A DNA stretch of 49,615 bases, from the NCBI GenBank assembly GCA_029775875.1, contig JARVKD010000005.1, positions 1 through 49,615 of the forward strand, given 5' to 3'. This DNA is from Nitrososphaeria archaeon (GTDB lineage: Archaea > Thermoproteota > Nitrososphaeria > Nitrososphaerales > JACAEJ01). The notes below the pieces were generated by a model. That model was not told where the DNA came from and ran no database searches. It worked only from the letters and a program-made list of their open reading frames with translations. Position numbers and translations under genes: made by a program. Of the stretch, positions 15,380 through 23,467 are shown one piece after another; position 1 is the stretch's first letter, and each line of letters starts with the position of its first letter.

Positions 15380-16576
15380 GTGCTTTGTGAGTTTAGAATA
15401 AAAAACTTTGCTATTTCAATTCTTATCACTATGTTAATTAGATGTCAAATCCAATGCCTAGTGGTTATCTTGATTGCCATTAACAAGCCTTTGATAGGAG
15501 ATGAAGAAAAGGAAGAAGTGATGAAAGTTTTAGGCAGTGGGAGGCTTACAGATTCTAGCTTTGATGGGAGCCCCATGGTGAGGGAATTCGAGAAGAGCCT
15601 TGCTAATTTCATCGGGGTTAAGCATGCTATAGCCTTGAATTCTGGTACTTCAGCGTTGATGGCTTCTCTTATCGCATTGGATATTGGTCATGGCGACGAG
15701 GTCTTGATGCCTTCTTTCACTTTCGTTGCTACAGCCAACACAGTCCTTGCGAGAGGTGCAAAGCCAGTGTTTGTCGATATAAATTTGAATGATTACACTA
15801 TGGATACAGATGACCTTAAAAGAAAGATCAATAAAAGATCAAGAGCAATAATCCCTGTTCATCTCTATGGTCATCCTGCTGATATGAATCCTATAATTGA
15901 ACTGGCAAGAAAGAATGACTTATTTGTAATAGAGGATGCTGCCCAGTCTTTGGGCTCTTCATACAAAGGCAACCAGACTGGTTCAATGGGTGATTTAGGT
16001 TGCTTCAGCTTTTACTCGACAAAAGTTGTGACATGTGGAGAAGGCGGTGCTATAACTACCAACGATGATGATTTATATGTCAATTTAAAGAAGATAAGAA
16101 ACCATGGTATATTTAGTAATCACAATCCAGAAATTTTGGGTCTGAACTTAAGGATGCCTGAAATAGAAGCAGCTTTGATAAACGTTCAGATGAGAAAGAT
16201 AGATTCATTTTTAAGAATCAGAAGAAAGAATGCAAAGATGCTATCAGAATATCTTGATGGTTTAAAAGGAGTAATTTTACCAAGGGAAAGAAATGACTGC
16301 AAATACAACTGGTATCTTTATACCATCTCTTTAGAGAAGAGTCGTGACTCAGTACTAAAAATTCTAAACGATAAGGGTATTGGGGCTACTGTCTATTACA
16401 GAACTCCTTTGCATAAAACCCAACTATATAAAAGACTTGGCTATGATGATAATCTTCCTAAAACCATATGGGCATCTGAACATGTTTTATCTTTACCAGT
16501 TCATCCAGAGATCAATGAACAAGATATTTCTAATATTGCTTCTTTACTCAAAGACGCCATCAAAACTATATCCTAG
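15380..16576 (+). CDS. DegT/DnrJ/EryC1-family sugar aminotransferase
   Basis: A PLP-dependent aminotransferase of the nucleotide-sugar type, which puts an amino group on keto-sugars for surface glycans. Visible motifs are NSGTSALMASL, PSFTFVATANTVL, VHLYGHPADM, EDAAQSLGS and the lysine segment SFYSTKVVTCGEGGAI. Family homology begins at INKPLIGDEE, so the first about 30 residues of the track ORF are probably not translated; GTG 15461 or TTG 15470 are better starts. Its stop abuts the ATG of the glycosyltransferase gene, so the two are one operon, plausibly for glycan or N-glycosylation precursor synthesis. The exact sugar is unknown. Confidence 0.85.
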   Translation: MLCEFRIKNFAISILITMLIRCQIQCLVVILIAINKPLIGDEEKEEVMKVLGSGRLTDSSFDGSPMVREFEKSLANFIGVKHAIALNSGTSALMASLIALDIGHGDEVLMPSFTFVATANTVLARGAKPVFVDINLNDYTMDTDDLKRKINKRSRAIIPVHLYGHPADMNPIIELARKNDLFVIEDAAQSLGSSYKGNQTGSMGDLGCFSFYSTKVVTCGEGGAITTNDDDLYVNLKKIRNHGIFSNHNPEILGLNLRMPEIEAALINVQMRKIDSFLRIRRKNAKMLSEYLDGLKGVILPRERNDCKYNWYLYTISLEKSRDSVLKILNDKGIGATVYYRTPLHKTQLYKRLGYDDNLPKTIWASEHVLSLPVHPEINEQDISNIASLLKDAIKTIS

Positions 16577-17314
16577 ATGATGGTAGCAATGGCAAGGATA
16601 GTGATACTCGTACCAACCTATAATGAGCGTGATAACATATCCCTTCTTCTAGACGAGGTCTTCAAGAATCTTTCTAATAGAAATCATGATTCGCATATAG
16701 TAGTCATAGATGATAGTAGCCCAGATGGGACAGGAGATTTAGTCAAGAAGATCACTGAAACTAATGATCATGTCCACTTATTATCTAGAGCAGGAAAGCT
16801 TGGATTAGGCTCAGCCTATATCGATGGTTTAAGATGGTCTCTTTCTAATCTCTCTCCAGATATATTCATACAGATGGATGCCGATCTTTCACACCCGCCT
16901 AGTTATCTACCAAACCTTGCAGAAGGCGTTCTTGAAGGATACGATGTGATCATAGGCTCTAGGTATGTTAAGGGTGGAGGCTCTACATCATGGTCTTGGT
17001 ATAGAAGAATAATTAGCCATGGTGCAAACCTATTGGTGCGTTTGATGCTTGGCATAAAAGAAGAGGATGCAACGAGTGGCTTTAGGGCTTTGAGCAAAAG
17101 AGCTGTTAAATTCTTACTTAAATTCACTTTGAGTAGCAGAGGTTATTCATATCAGATAGAAAGCCTGTTCTTATACTCTAAGCTAGGATTACCAATAAAA
17201 GAGGTTCCAATAATATTTCATGGAAGGAAAAAAGGAAGGGCTAAGCTCTCTATCTCAGAAATCTTAAGCTTTGCCTTTTTGCTTATACGCTTAAGAACGA
17301 TCAAATTTAAGTGA
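16577..17314 (+). CDS. Dolichol-phosphate mannosyltransferase-like GT2
   Basis: A 245-residue family 2 glycosyltransferase of the DPM1 type, moving a sugar from a nucleotide donor to a dolichol-phosphate-like lipid on the cytosolic membrane face. The motifs are VPTYNERDNI, VIDDSSPDGTGD, the metal-binding MDADLSHPP, IGSRYVKGGG and DATSGFRALSKRA. No C-terminal membrane helices of the GtrA type follow. Two early ATGs compete; ATG 16589 (MARIVILVPTYNE) is the natural family start. It is directly downstream of the aminotransferase with zero spacing. Confidence 0.86.
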   Translation: MMVAMARIVILVPTYNERDNISLLLDEVFKNLSNRNHDSHIVVIDDSSPDGTGDLVKKITETNDHVHLLSRAGKLGLGSAYIDGLRWSLSNLSPDIFIQMDADLSHPPSYLPNLAEGVLEGYDVIIGSRYVKGGGSTSWSWYRRIISHGANLLVRLMLGIKEEDATSGFRALSKRAVKFLLKFTLSSRGYSYQIESLFLYSKLGLPIKEVPIIFHGRKKGRAKLSISEILSFAFLLIRLRTIKFK

Positions 17315-17358
17315 TCAAAGTAATTTTCAAATACTAGTGTTTCAAAAGTTATATCGAA

Positions 17359-17541
17359 TTGAGCAGTCCTAAAGAAGAGAAAAAGGAAACTTTCGGGGGA
17401 GTAGTCTATGAGTGTGTTAGGTGTGGCACTCAAGTTACTGCCGAGAAACTTGCCCAACTACCAGAGATAAAGTGTATCTGTGGTTATAGAATACTGAAGA
17501 AGTCTAGGCCTCCTATAGTTAAGCAGTTAAAAGCCATCTAA
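17359..17541 (+). CDS. rpoP: RNA polymerase subunit P (Rpb12-like)
   Basis: A 60-residue zinc-ribbon subunit of archaeal RNA polymerase. It has YECVRCGTQV for the first Cys pair (C19, C22) and KCICGYRILKKSRPPIVKQLKAI for the second pair and the diagnostic C-terminal tail. The second pair is spaced Cys-x-Cys (C39, C41) rather than the more usual Cys-x2-Cys. The start is TTG at 17359. The gene ends in a 4-nt stop overlap with the convergent methylthiotransferase gene. Confidence 0.9.
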   Translation: MSSPKEEKKETFGGVVYECVRCGTQVTAEKLAQLPEIKCICGYRILKKSRPPIVKQLKAI

Positions 17542-18821
17542 ACGAGTTTTCCTAATAGATAATTGCTTCTTGCTTCTATTATCTCAACGTCAACGAATCT
17601 TCCCAATAAATTCTGGTCACTCCTCACCACTATTGGTTTGTAAGCAAAGTTTCTGCCTATCCATGAACCATCTTTCTTACCTTTTTCATTTATTAAGCAT
17701 CTACCAGCCCAATTAAGCCATTTTAGATTCCTATCATGAGATATCTCTTTTATAATCTGAACCAAACCTTTGCATCTTTTTTCGATGATATCACGAGGCA
17801 ATTGCTTAAGCTTTGATGCTTCTGTCTTAGGACGGGCACCAAACTTCGATATGTTAACTATATCTGGCTTTATCCTTTTAATCAATTCAATTGTATCTTC
17901 AAAATCTTCTTCATCTTCATTGGGAAAGCCTACTATTACATCTGTGGATAAAGTTAGAGAAGGAAAGGAGGCTTGAAATGCATCTACTATCTCTATGAAA
18001 TCCTTTGGTGAATATACCCTCTTCATGAGTTCTAGAATCTTCTCACTTGCAGACTGTAAAGGCAGGTGTAAGAACTTGTATACCTTCCCATTATGATAAG
18101 ATTCGAGTAAATCCTTCAACATCATTTTCGTGCGCAAAGGGTTCATCATCCCTACTCTTACAAAGAATTCTCCATCGATCCTGCAAATCTTTTTGATAAG
18201 TTCTGGAAGCTTTGTTCCTTCAAAATTATATACACTATTATCCTGAGATGTTATCCATATCTCTTTACAACCCTTTTTGGTCAAGCGATCAACCTCATTT
18301 ACTATCTCATAGTCAGGGTAACAATATGTAGAGCCTCTTGCAAATCTTGTGCAACAATAAGTGCATGCCATGGAGCAGCCTTCAGCTATTTGAACGATGC
18401 CTGTAACTGGATTGAGAAGATGCTTGGGCAAAGAAGGCTTTATGGCCGGCTCATCTGAAAAGATCAATAATTTATCCTGACCATCATCGATTCTTTTCAA
18501 AACTTCGACTATTAAGTGAATTGATCTTGGGTCTAGCATTGCAGAAAAAGTTGATACTGTCTTTTTAATTCTCTCAAAATTTATTCTTGGAAGACAGCCT
18601 GCTATAATCAACTTCTTATTCAAGGACGAAATTTGCTTCAAAGTAGAAATTACTCTATCTTCCGTGGGTTGCTTTACTGCACAAGTGTTTACCAATACGT
18701 AATCAGCCTCTTTCAAATCGGTTAGAGAATAGCCAGCTTTTTCGAGAAGCCCTATCATGATTTCAGTATCAGATCTGTTGGCAGAGCAACCAAAGGATTT
18801 CACGAAGAAGTTCTTATTCAA
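17538..18821 (-). CDS. tRNA t6A methylthiotransferase (MtaB/CDKAL1-like radical SAM)
   Basis: A 427-residue methylthiotransferase that converts t6A37 to ms2t6A in tRNA. The N-terminal MTTase domain has cluster cysteines at KSFGCSANRSDTE (C12), NTCAVK (C47) and AGCLPR. The radical SAM core has EGCSMACTYCCTRFARG (CxxxCxxC), and a C-terminal TRAM-like region contains GRFVDVEIIEARSNYLLG. It is an archaeal/eukaryal-type member rather than MiaB, judged by KSFGCSANRSD and the CTRFARG wording. It converges on rpoP. Confidence 0.88.
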   Translation of the reverse strand: MNKNFFVKSFGCSANRSDTEIMIGLLEKAGYSLTDLKEADYVLVNTCAVKQPTEDRVISTLKQISSLNKKLIIAGCLPRINFERIKKTVSTFSAMLDPRSIHLIVEVLKRIDDGQDKLLIFSDEPAIKPSLPKHLLNPVTGIVQIAEGCSMACTYCCTRFARGSTYCYPDYEIVNEVDRLTKKGCKEIWITSQDNSVYNFEGTKLPELIKKICRIDGEFFVRVGMMNPLRTKMMLKDLLESYHNGKVYKFLHLPLQSASEKILELMKRVYSPKDFIEIVDAFQASFPSLTLSTDVIVGFPNEDEEDFEDTIELIKRIKPDIVNISKFGARPKTEASKLKQLPRDIIEKRCKGLVQIIKEISHDRNLKWLNWAGRCLINEKGKKDGSWIGRNFAYKPIVVRSDQNLLGRFVDVEIIEARSNYLLGKLV

Positions 18822-18833
18822 TGAGGCTCACCT

Positions 18834-18905
18834 ATGCAGCCGAATCTATTAGCAACATTATCTATAATAACCCTCGCCTTAATGATAGTCGATGGCTACT
18901 CTTAA
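18834..18905 (+). CDS. Possible 23-aa hydrophobic peptide
   Basis: An ATG at 18834 opens a 23-codon frame, MQPNLLATLSIITLALMIVD then GYS, ending in TAA. AGG lies about eight bases ahead. The middle would make one short membrane helix. It sits in the spacer before the FtsZ-like gene and is divergent from the methylthiotransferase gene. Random occurrence is quite possible; there is no homology support. Confidence 0.2.
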   Translation: MQPNLLATLSIITLALMIVDGYS

Positions 18906-19069
18906 ATAAGCAGAATATCACTTCCCAAATATGATGATATTGTTCAAGAAAGCTTTGTGAAAAGTAAAGAATCGATCCCAAAAAAGAAAGAATGCTTGCA
19001 AAAATTGTAGGTCAATCCCTTTTAACAGATGGTTTAACATTTTAATCATAAAAGGATTAATTCATAGAA

Positions 19070-19100
19070 TTATAAACCAATGGCGCCATAGGGCGCCATT
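19070..19100 (+). promoter_or_regulatory. TATA box with overlapping palindromic operator of the FtsZ-like gene
   Basis: TTATAAA (19070-19076) is followed by the inverted repeat AATGGCGCC-ATAG-GGCGCCATT at 19079-19100, with perfect 9-bp arms, each containing the self-complementary GGCGCC. The expected start site, about 26 bases from the box centre, falls at the end of the palindrome. A repressor bound there would block initiation. In this AT-rich spacer the GC block stands out clearly. Confidence 0.6.
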
Positions 19101-19103
19101 AAA

Positions 19104-20168
19104 TTGAAGTTTAATCATTCTCTCTCGTTATTGAAGGAGGTAAGGGCTCGACCTCTTGAGATAGGAATAGTTGCTTTTGGTGTGGGAAGCGCTGGCTGCC
19201 GCATCCTTTCTCATATCCATCGCTCCAGCACCCTCATCGAAAAGTTCGCATACGTAAGCTGTGATGAGCAAGACCTTGGCTACTCTCCCCTAGGAGAGAA
19301 GATACTGATAGATTCAGACATAAATTCGCCAAAATCACCCTCAGCCATAAGAGGCATAGCAAATAACCATCTAGATCAGATAAGAAAATTTTTGGTTGAT
19401 TCTAAGTATGTATTTATCGTATCAGGATTAGGGGGTAACATTGGGTCAGGATTATCTCCATTACTGGCAAAGATAGCCAAAGAGAACAAGGTTACCGTTG
19501 TTAGCATAGTAGCCATGCCCTTCAGGTTTGAGAAGAATAAGCACTTCTATGCAGGTGTAGCCTTAAGACAGATAAGAAGAATGTCCGATGCTGTTGTAAT
19601 CATTGATAATGATTCACTATTAGAGAGAGCTCCGAAAGAGCCCATGCTGGATGTATATGCTCTCATGAATGAGAAGATTTCGAATGCACTTAACAAGCTT
19701 GTAGAACCTCCTCAAGGAAAGGAAGTTGGGGTTGGTTTGAAAACGTTCATCGAGACAATAAACCGAGAAGGCTATGCCATTTTGACTGTTTGCGAATCTT
19801 TTAAAGCAACAGAAGAAGCATTAGTAGGAGCAAGTCAATCCATACATCAAATCGCTGAGCTTAAGCAAGCCAGCAATGCCATTCTTTGCATTGCAAGCAA
19901 TGGAAAAGTATCCACAGAAGATGTTGCTGCATCTATAAGTAGACTGGGTTCATTGTTTGGCGACGGCTCTATGGAGATACAGTATGGGATAAGCACAAAC
20001 GATAAACAAGGCTTGACAGCTATCTTATTGACATCGGGCTTCAAAAACACAAAGTTCAGCGATTATGACCCTATGGCTAAGGTCTTAAAAGGCATTGAGA
20101 TGGATGAAGATTTAGATACGAGTCTGAACATTAAATTGCCAAAAATCTCTAACTTGGAGGAATCCTAA
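19104..20168 (+). CDS. Divergent FtsZ/tubulin-superfamily protein
   Basis: A 354-residue protein with the FtsZ fold outline. It has a T1-like loop AFGVGSAGCRIL (about 24-35), a T4 tubulin signature GLGGNIGSG (about 108-116) in place of GGGTGTG, and an FtsZ-like PFRFEKNKHFYAGVALRQIRRMSDAVVIIDNDSLL segment near 150-185. The T7 region (GVGLKTFIETINREG) lacks the NxDxxD that completes GTP hydrolysis in FtsZ, so GTPase activity is doubtful. Such divergent FtsZ homologs are known from Thaumarchaeota, which divide with Cdv proteins. The start is TTG at 19104, and the promoter carries a palindromic operator. It converges with the PHP gene by a 4-nt overlap. A CetZ-like role is an alternative. Confidence 0.75.
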   Translation: MKFNHSLSLLKEVRARPLEIGIVAFGVGSAGCRILSHIHRSSTLIEKFAYVSCDEQDLGYSPLGEKILIDSDINSPKSPSAIRGIANNHLDQIRKFLVDSKYVFIVSGLGGNIGSGLSPLLAKIAKENKVTVVSIVAMPFRFEKNKHFYAGVALRQIRRMSDAVVIIDNDSLLERAPKEPMLDVYALMNEKISNALNKLVEPPQGKEVGVGLKTFIETINREGYAILTVCESFKATEEALVGASQSIHQIAELKQASNAILCIASNGKVSTEDVAASISRLGSLFGDGSMEIQYGISTNDKQGLTAILLTSGFKNTKFSDYDPMAKVLKGIEMDEDLDTSLNIKLPKISNLEES

Positions 20169-20806
20169 AACTTAATCTTGGTTATTCGCAATAAATTTAA
20201 CTTAATTCTATTCATTATTGAAGTGGGTCTCCCAAAGATCTTTCCTCGACCATTGAATATTGATTTCATAGCGTCTAAGAATTCATTATCTTCAACCTCC
20301 ACAAAGGCATCTCCAACCGCTGAAGGTAGATGTGAATCACTTCCAGCGGTCTCCGGCAGATTTAGCATCTTGGCATAAGCCCTTGATAGCTTGAAGTTAT
20401 GCTTGAACAAAATGGATGATGAGTTTAAAACTTCTATGGCATCTATGCCTTCTAATCTCTTTATCTTTCTATTACCACGAGAATCAAAAGGATGGGCAAG
20501 AACACAAAAACCTCCAACTTCGTGTATGGCTTCAAGGGGATTTTCTTTTGACAATTTTATGTCAAGATCATCTTGAAGATTTATTCCTAAAACATGCCCA
20601 TAGGGCGTCTTTAATTCAATACCTGGTATGAACAACGTAGAGTTGATATTTTCAGGCTTATGTATAGTAACTCTATTATGATCTGTGACAACTACGGCAT
20701 TTATTCCTTTGAATCTTGCCCATCTACTGATCTCAAAAAAGTCTCCAAATGCATCATGGGACCATTTTGTGTGAACGTGAAAATCTATCCTAATTTTAGC
20801 CACCAT
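20165..20806 (-). CDS. PHP-domain phosphoesterase
   Basis: A 213-residue single-domain PHP protein, a trinuclear-metal phosphoesterase fold. The motifs are all visible: DFHVHTKWSHD (motif I, residues 8-18), VVTDHNRV (motif II), IPGIELKT, CVLAHPFDSRG (motif III) and GSDSHLPSAVG (motif IV). The substrate could be a nucleotide or sugar phosphate and cannot be read from sequence. It is monocistronic and convergent with the FtsZ-like gene, with interlocking stops. Confidence 0.85.
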   Translation of the reverse strand: MVAKIRIDFHVHTKWSHDAFGDFFEISRWARFKGINAVVVTDHNRVTIHKPENINSTLFIPGIELKTPYGHVLGINLQDDLDIKLSKENPLEAIHEVGGFCVLAHPFDSRGNRKIKRLEGIDAIEVLNSSSILFKHNFKLSRAYAKMLNLPETAGSDSHLPSAVGDAFVEVEDNEFLDAMKSIFNGRGKIFGRPTSIMNRIKLNLLRITKIKF

Positions 20807-20945
20807 CTTGTAGAGAAAAGAAAGTCAGAATCGTCTGTAATCCCATAATTTCTTATCAATAAGCGGATCTTTTCACAGCCTTTAAATCTGTAAACGTAAT
20901 TCAATGAGCAAATCTCTCTCATATAATTATCCACTCAATTTCATG

Positions 20946-21623
20946 CTATAAATCTATCACATTTTTATCAAGCTTTGAATTCAAAAGCTTCTTCGTCGTC
21001 TTCCAAGATTTTCTTGCAAAAGGGGGCATGTCGCCATATTCCTTGATCCAATGTTCTAAAAATTTTATAGTCTTATCATCTGCTGGATAGCCACTGCCAA
21101 TATCGCCAAATTTCTGTGACAATTCTAAAACTTCCCGATCTCTATTTACTTTAGCTATTATCGATGCTGCAGATACTATGGGATAAATTCTATCGGCATG
21201 ATGAACAGAAACTATCTCAACCCTTCTTTGCAAAACCTCCAAAATGTCTTGCTTAAATCTATCAACATTCACGTCAGAAGCATCTACATAAACAATTTCA
21301 GCATCCAAAGATTCTATTACTCTTGCCATTGACAAAGCCTCAAGGTAATTCAACCTTTTGTACTTCTTACCCCTTAAAACATAATCGTCTATTTGCTCAG
21401 GCTTGAGTTTTATTACAACTACATTGTCAGCAATATTCACGATTTGATTATAGAGTTCCTCCCTTCTATTTACCGATAATAATTTGGAATCTTTAACGCC
21501 TATCTCGATCAAATTTTCTAGTTTATCTTCTTTTACGCTCACTCCTGCAATTACCAAAGGTCCTAGTATGGCTCCCCTGCCCGCATCGTCCACACCGCCT
21601 ATCTTACGATCATCAACTTTCAT
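20946..21623 (-). CDS. rnhB: Ribonuclease HII
   Basis: A 225-residue RNase HII that removes ribonucleotides and RNA primers from DNA. The N-terminal catalytic segment reads GVDDAGRGAILGPLV, with DDAGRG where most members have DEAGRG, a conservative change; the other elements KDSKLL, VDASDVN and SIIAKVNRD are normal. The start overlaps the 3' end of the THEP1 NTPase gene by 11 bases, so the two are translated as one unit. Confidence 0.92.
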   Translation of the reverse strand: MKVDDRKIGGVDDAGRGAILGPLVIAGVSVKEDKLENLIEIGVKDSKLLSVNRREELYNQIVNIADNVVVIKLKPEQIDDYVLRGKKYKRLNYLEALSMARVIESLDAEIVYVDASDVNVDRFKQDILEVLQRRVEIVSVHHADRIYPIVSAASIIAKVNRDREVLELSQKFGDIGSGYPADDKTIKFLEHWIKEYGDMPPFARKSWKTTKKLLNSKLDKNVIDL

Positions 21624-22212
21624 GGTCTTTACCCTTTATCTTTGATGAGATTCCCTCAGCCAGTATTGTAGGAAGTCTTTCTCTATTCTCGAAAGTGACT
21701 TCTATTACTTCAACGAAAGGCTTTGACTTTATCTCTTGAATAAGGGGATCGTTAAGACGCTTATGAACAATTCCTAGCACTGGCTTTCCACTCTCCACTA
21801 TGGTCTTTACAGCATGCCTAAAATCTGGGCTAAAGAGCTCCATAGGTCCTATCTCATCACATATTATTACATCACAGAAATCTATAGCATCCAGCAAACT
21901 CTTTGCTCCTATCTCTGCTAAGTCTACGAGATTGACTCTATACTTGCCAAGCCTAGGACCCACATTAAGCTTGATAGATGCCAAAATTCCTTTACGACCT
22001 GAAGCTACATCTATCAACTCAAAGCCAGTTCTCTCGCCCTTGATCCTAACTTCTTTGGAGAGCATTCCTCCTAAAGCGTATCCATAACCCCTCATAATGC
22101 CCATAGTCTTCATCAAAACTGTAGTTTTACCTATTCCTGGATCGCCTGTTACAAGCCAGACCCTAACCGATTCTTTCGAGCCTTGCACAAAGTTTAATTT
22201 ATGAAGATACAA
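21613..22212 (-). CDS. THEP1-type nucleoside triphosphatase
   Basis: A 199-residue P-loop NTPase of the THEP1/NTPCR family. It has the Walker A GDPGIGKTT (23-31), a GFELIDVASGRKG substrate loop, Walker B VIICDEIGPMEL and VLGIVHKR. Members hydrolyse NTPs in vitro and the cellular role is unclear. It is first in a two-gene operon with RNase HII, a link that suggests a nucleic acid or nucleotide housekeeping role but does not prove one. An in-frame start a little downstream (near VRVWLVTGD) would also keep the full domain. Confidence 0.88.
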   Translation of the reverse strand: MYLHKLNFVQGSKESVRVWLVTGDPGIGKTTVLMKTMGIMRGYGYALGGMLSKEVRIKGERTGFELIDVASGRKGILASIKLNVGPRLGKYRVNLVDLAEIGAKSLLDAIDFCDVIICDEIGPMELFSPDFRHAVKTIVESGKPVLGIVHKRLNDPLIQEIKSKPFVEVIEVTFENRERLPTILAEGISSKIKGKDHES

Positions 22213-22257
22213 TTTAAGTTTGCTAAAATAATAAGTGCAAAATAAGGTTGGAGGTTC

Positions 22258-23415
22258 TTGTCAATTCATGAGCATGCTATAAAGATAGTAGAGGGTAAAA
22301 CGACTCTATTAGTGCCAAAAGTCTCCATTAATGCTAACATCCCACCAAAAATGCCTGCCTTTTACAACCCTCAAGCAAAGTTGAACAGGGATTTGTCGAT
22401 ATTCATCTACAAAGCCATGGCGAAAAAGCTCTCTGGACATGCTAGAATGGCAGACTCTCTATCAGGTGTAGGAGCAAGGGGTGTTAGAGTTGCTGTAGAA
22501 GTTCCTGAAATAAGTGAGGTTTTCATGAACGATCTTAACCCTATTGCAATAGATTATGCAAAGGCATCAGCCAAGATAAATGAAGTTTATGATAGATGCT
22601 CTTTCACCGTTATGGATGCTTCACGTTTTCTCATAGAACACGCTTTTCCTAAAAATAGGTTTGAAATAGTCGATGTTGATCCCTTCGGTTCTCCTGCTCC
22701 ATATTTAGACTGTGTAGTAAGGGCTGTAAAAGATAAGGGACTGATTTCAATAACTGCCACTGACACAGCCGTTTTATGTGGAATCTATCCAAAGGTTTCT
22801 GCAAGAAAGTACTTTGGCTACTCTCTTAACACTGAGTACTGCCATGAAATAGGGATTAGGCTATTGCTAGGAGCTTTAGCGCATTCAGCCATGAGATTAG
22901 ATATAGGGATAAATCCTTTATTCTCTCATAGTACGAGGCATTACATTCGCATCTATGCTACAATAGCATCAGGAGCAAGATATGCTGATGAAACTAGAGA
23001 TAGTCTAGGATACATTCTTCATTGCTTCAATTGCTTTAATAGAAAGATAAGTTCAATGATAGAAAAGAATTGTTATGAATGTGGATCGATTTTTAGATTC
23101 GCAGGTCCCCTTTGGATAAAAGAAATACATGACAAAGATTTCCTGTTGTACTTATTGAACAAAATCACTTTGACAAAAGAATGTGAGAAGATGATAAGAA
23201 ACTCGTTGAACGAGGCTGATATGCCTCCTACTTATTATATACCTGATAAGATTGCTGATCGATTACAATTAACGATACCAAGATTAAATGATATTATTGA
23301 TGCTATAAAGAACAAAGGCTATAGAGCCATTAAGAGCGCAATAAATCCTAAAGGGATAAAGACAGATGCACCATCATCAGTTGTAATGGAGATAATAAAG
23401 GAATTGAATAGATAG
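22258..23415 (+). CDS. trm1: tRNA (guanine26-N2)-dimethyltransferase
   Basis: A 385-residue SAM-dependent methyltransferase of the Trm1 family, making m2,2G26 in tRNA. Diagnostic segments are IVEGKTTLLVP, FYNPQAKLNRDLSI, ADSLSGVGARGVRVA (SAM loop), VDVDPFGSPAPYLD (catalytic motif) and TDTAVLCG. A Cys cluster CFNCFNRK and CYECG in the C-terminal half fits the zinc ribbon. The start is TTG at 22258 after GTTGGAGG, whose GGAGG decides the start. It is divergent from the THEP1 gene. Confidence 0.93.
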   Translation: MSIHEHAIKIVEGKTTLLVPKVSINANIPPKMPAFYNPQAKLNRDLSIFIYKAMAKKLSGHARMADSLSGVGARGVRVAVEVPEISEVFMNDLNPIAIDYAKASAKINEVYDRCSFTVMDASRFLIEHAFPKNRFEIVDVDPFGSPAPYLDCVVRAVKDKGLISITATDTAVLCGIYPKVSARKYFGYSLNTEYCHEIGIRLLLGALAHSAMRLDIGINPLFSHSTRHYIRIYATIASGARYADETRDSLGYILHCFNCFNRKISSMIEKNCYECGSIFRFAGPLWIKEIHDKDFLLYLLNKITLTKECEKMIRNSLNEADMPPTYYIPDKIADRLQLTIPRLNDIIDAIKNKGYRAIKSAINPKGIKTDAPSSVVMEIIKELNR

Positions 23416-23467
23416 AATATATGAGACAATCACAAAGAATTTCAGCTTCATATTAATTCTATCTTCA

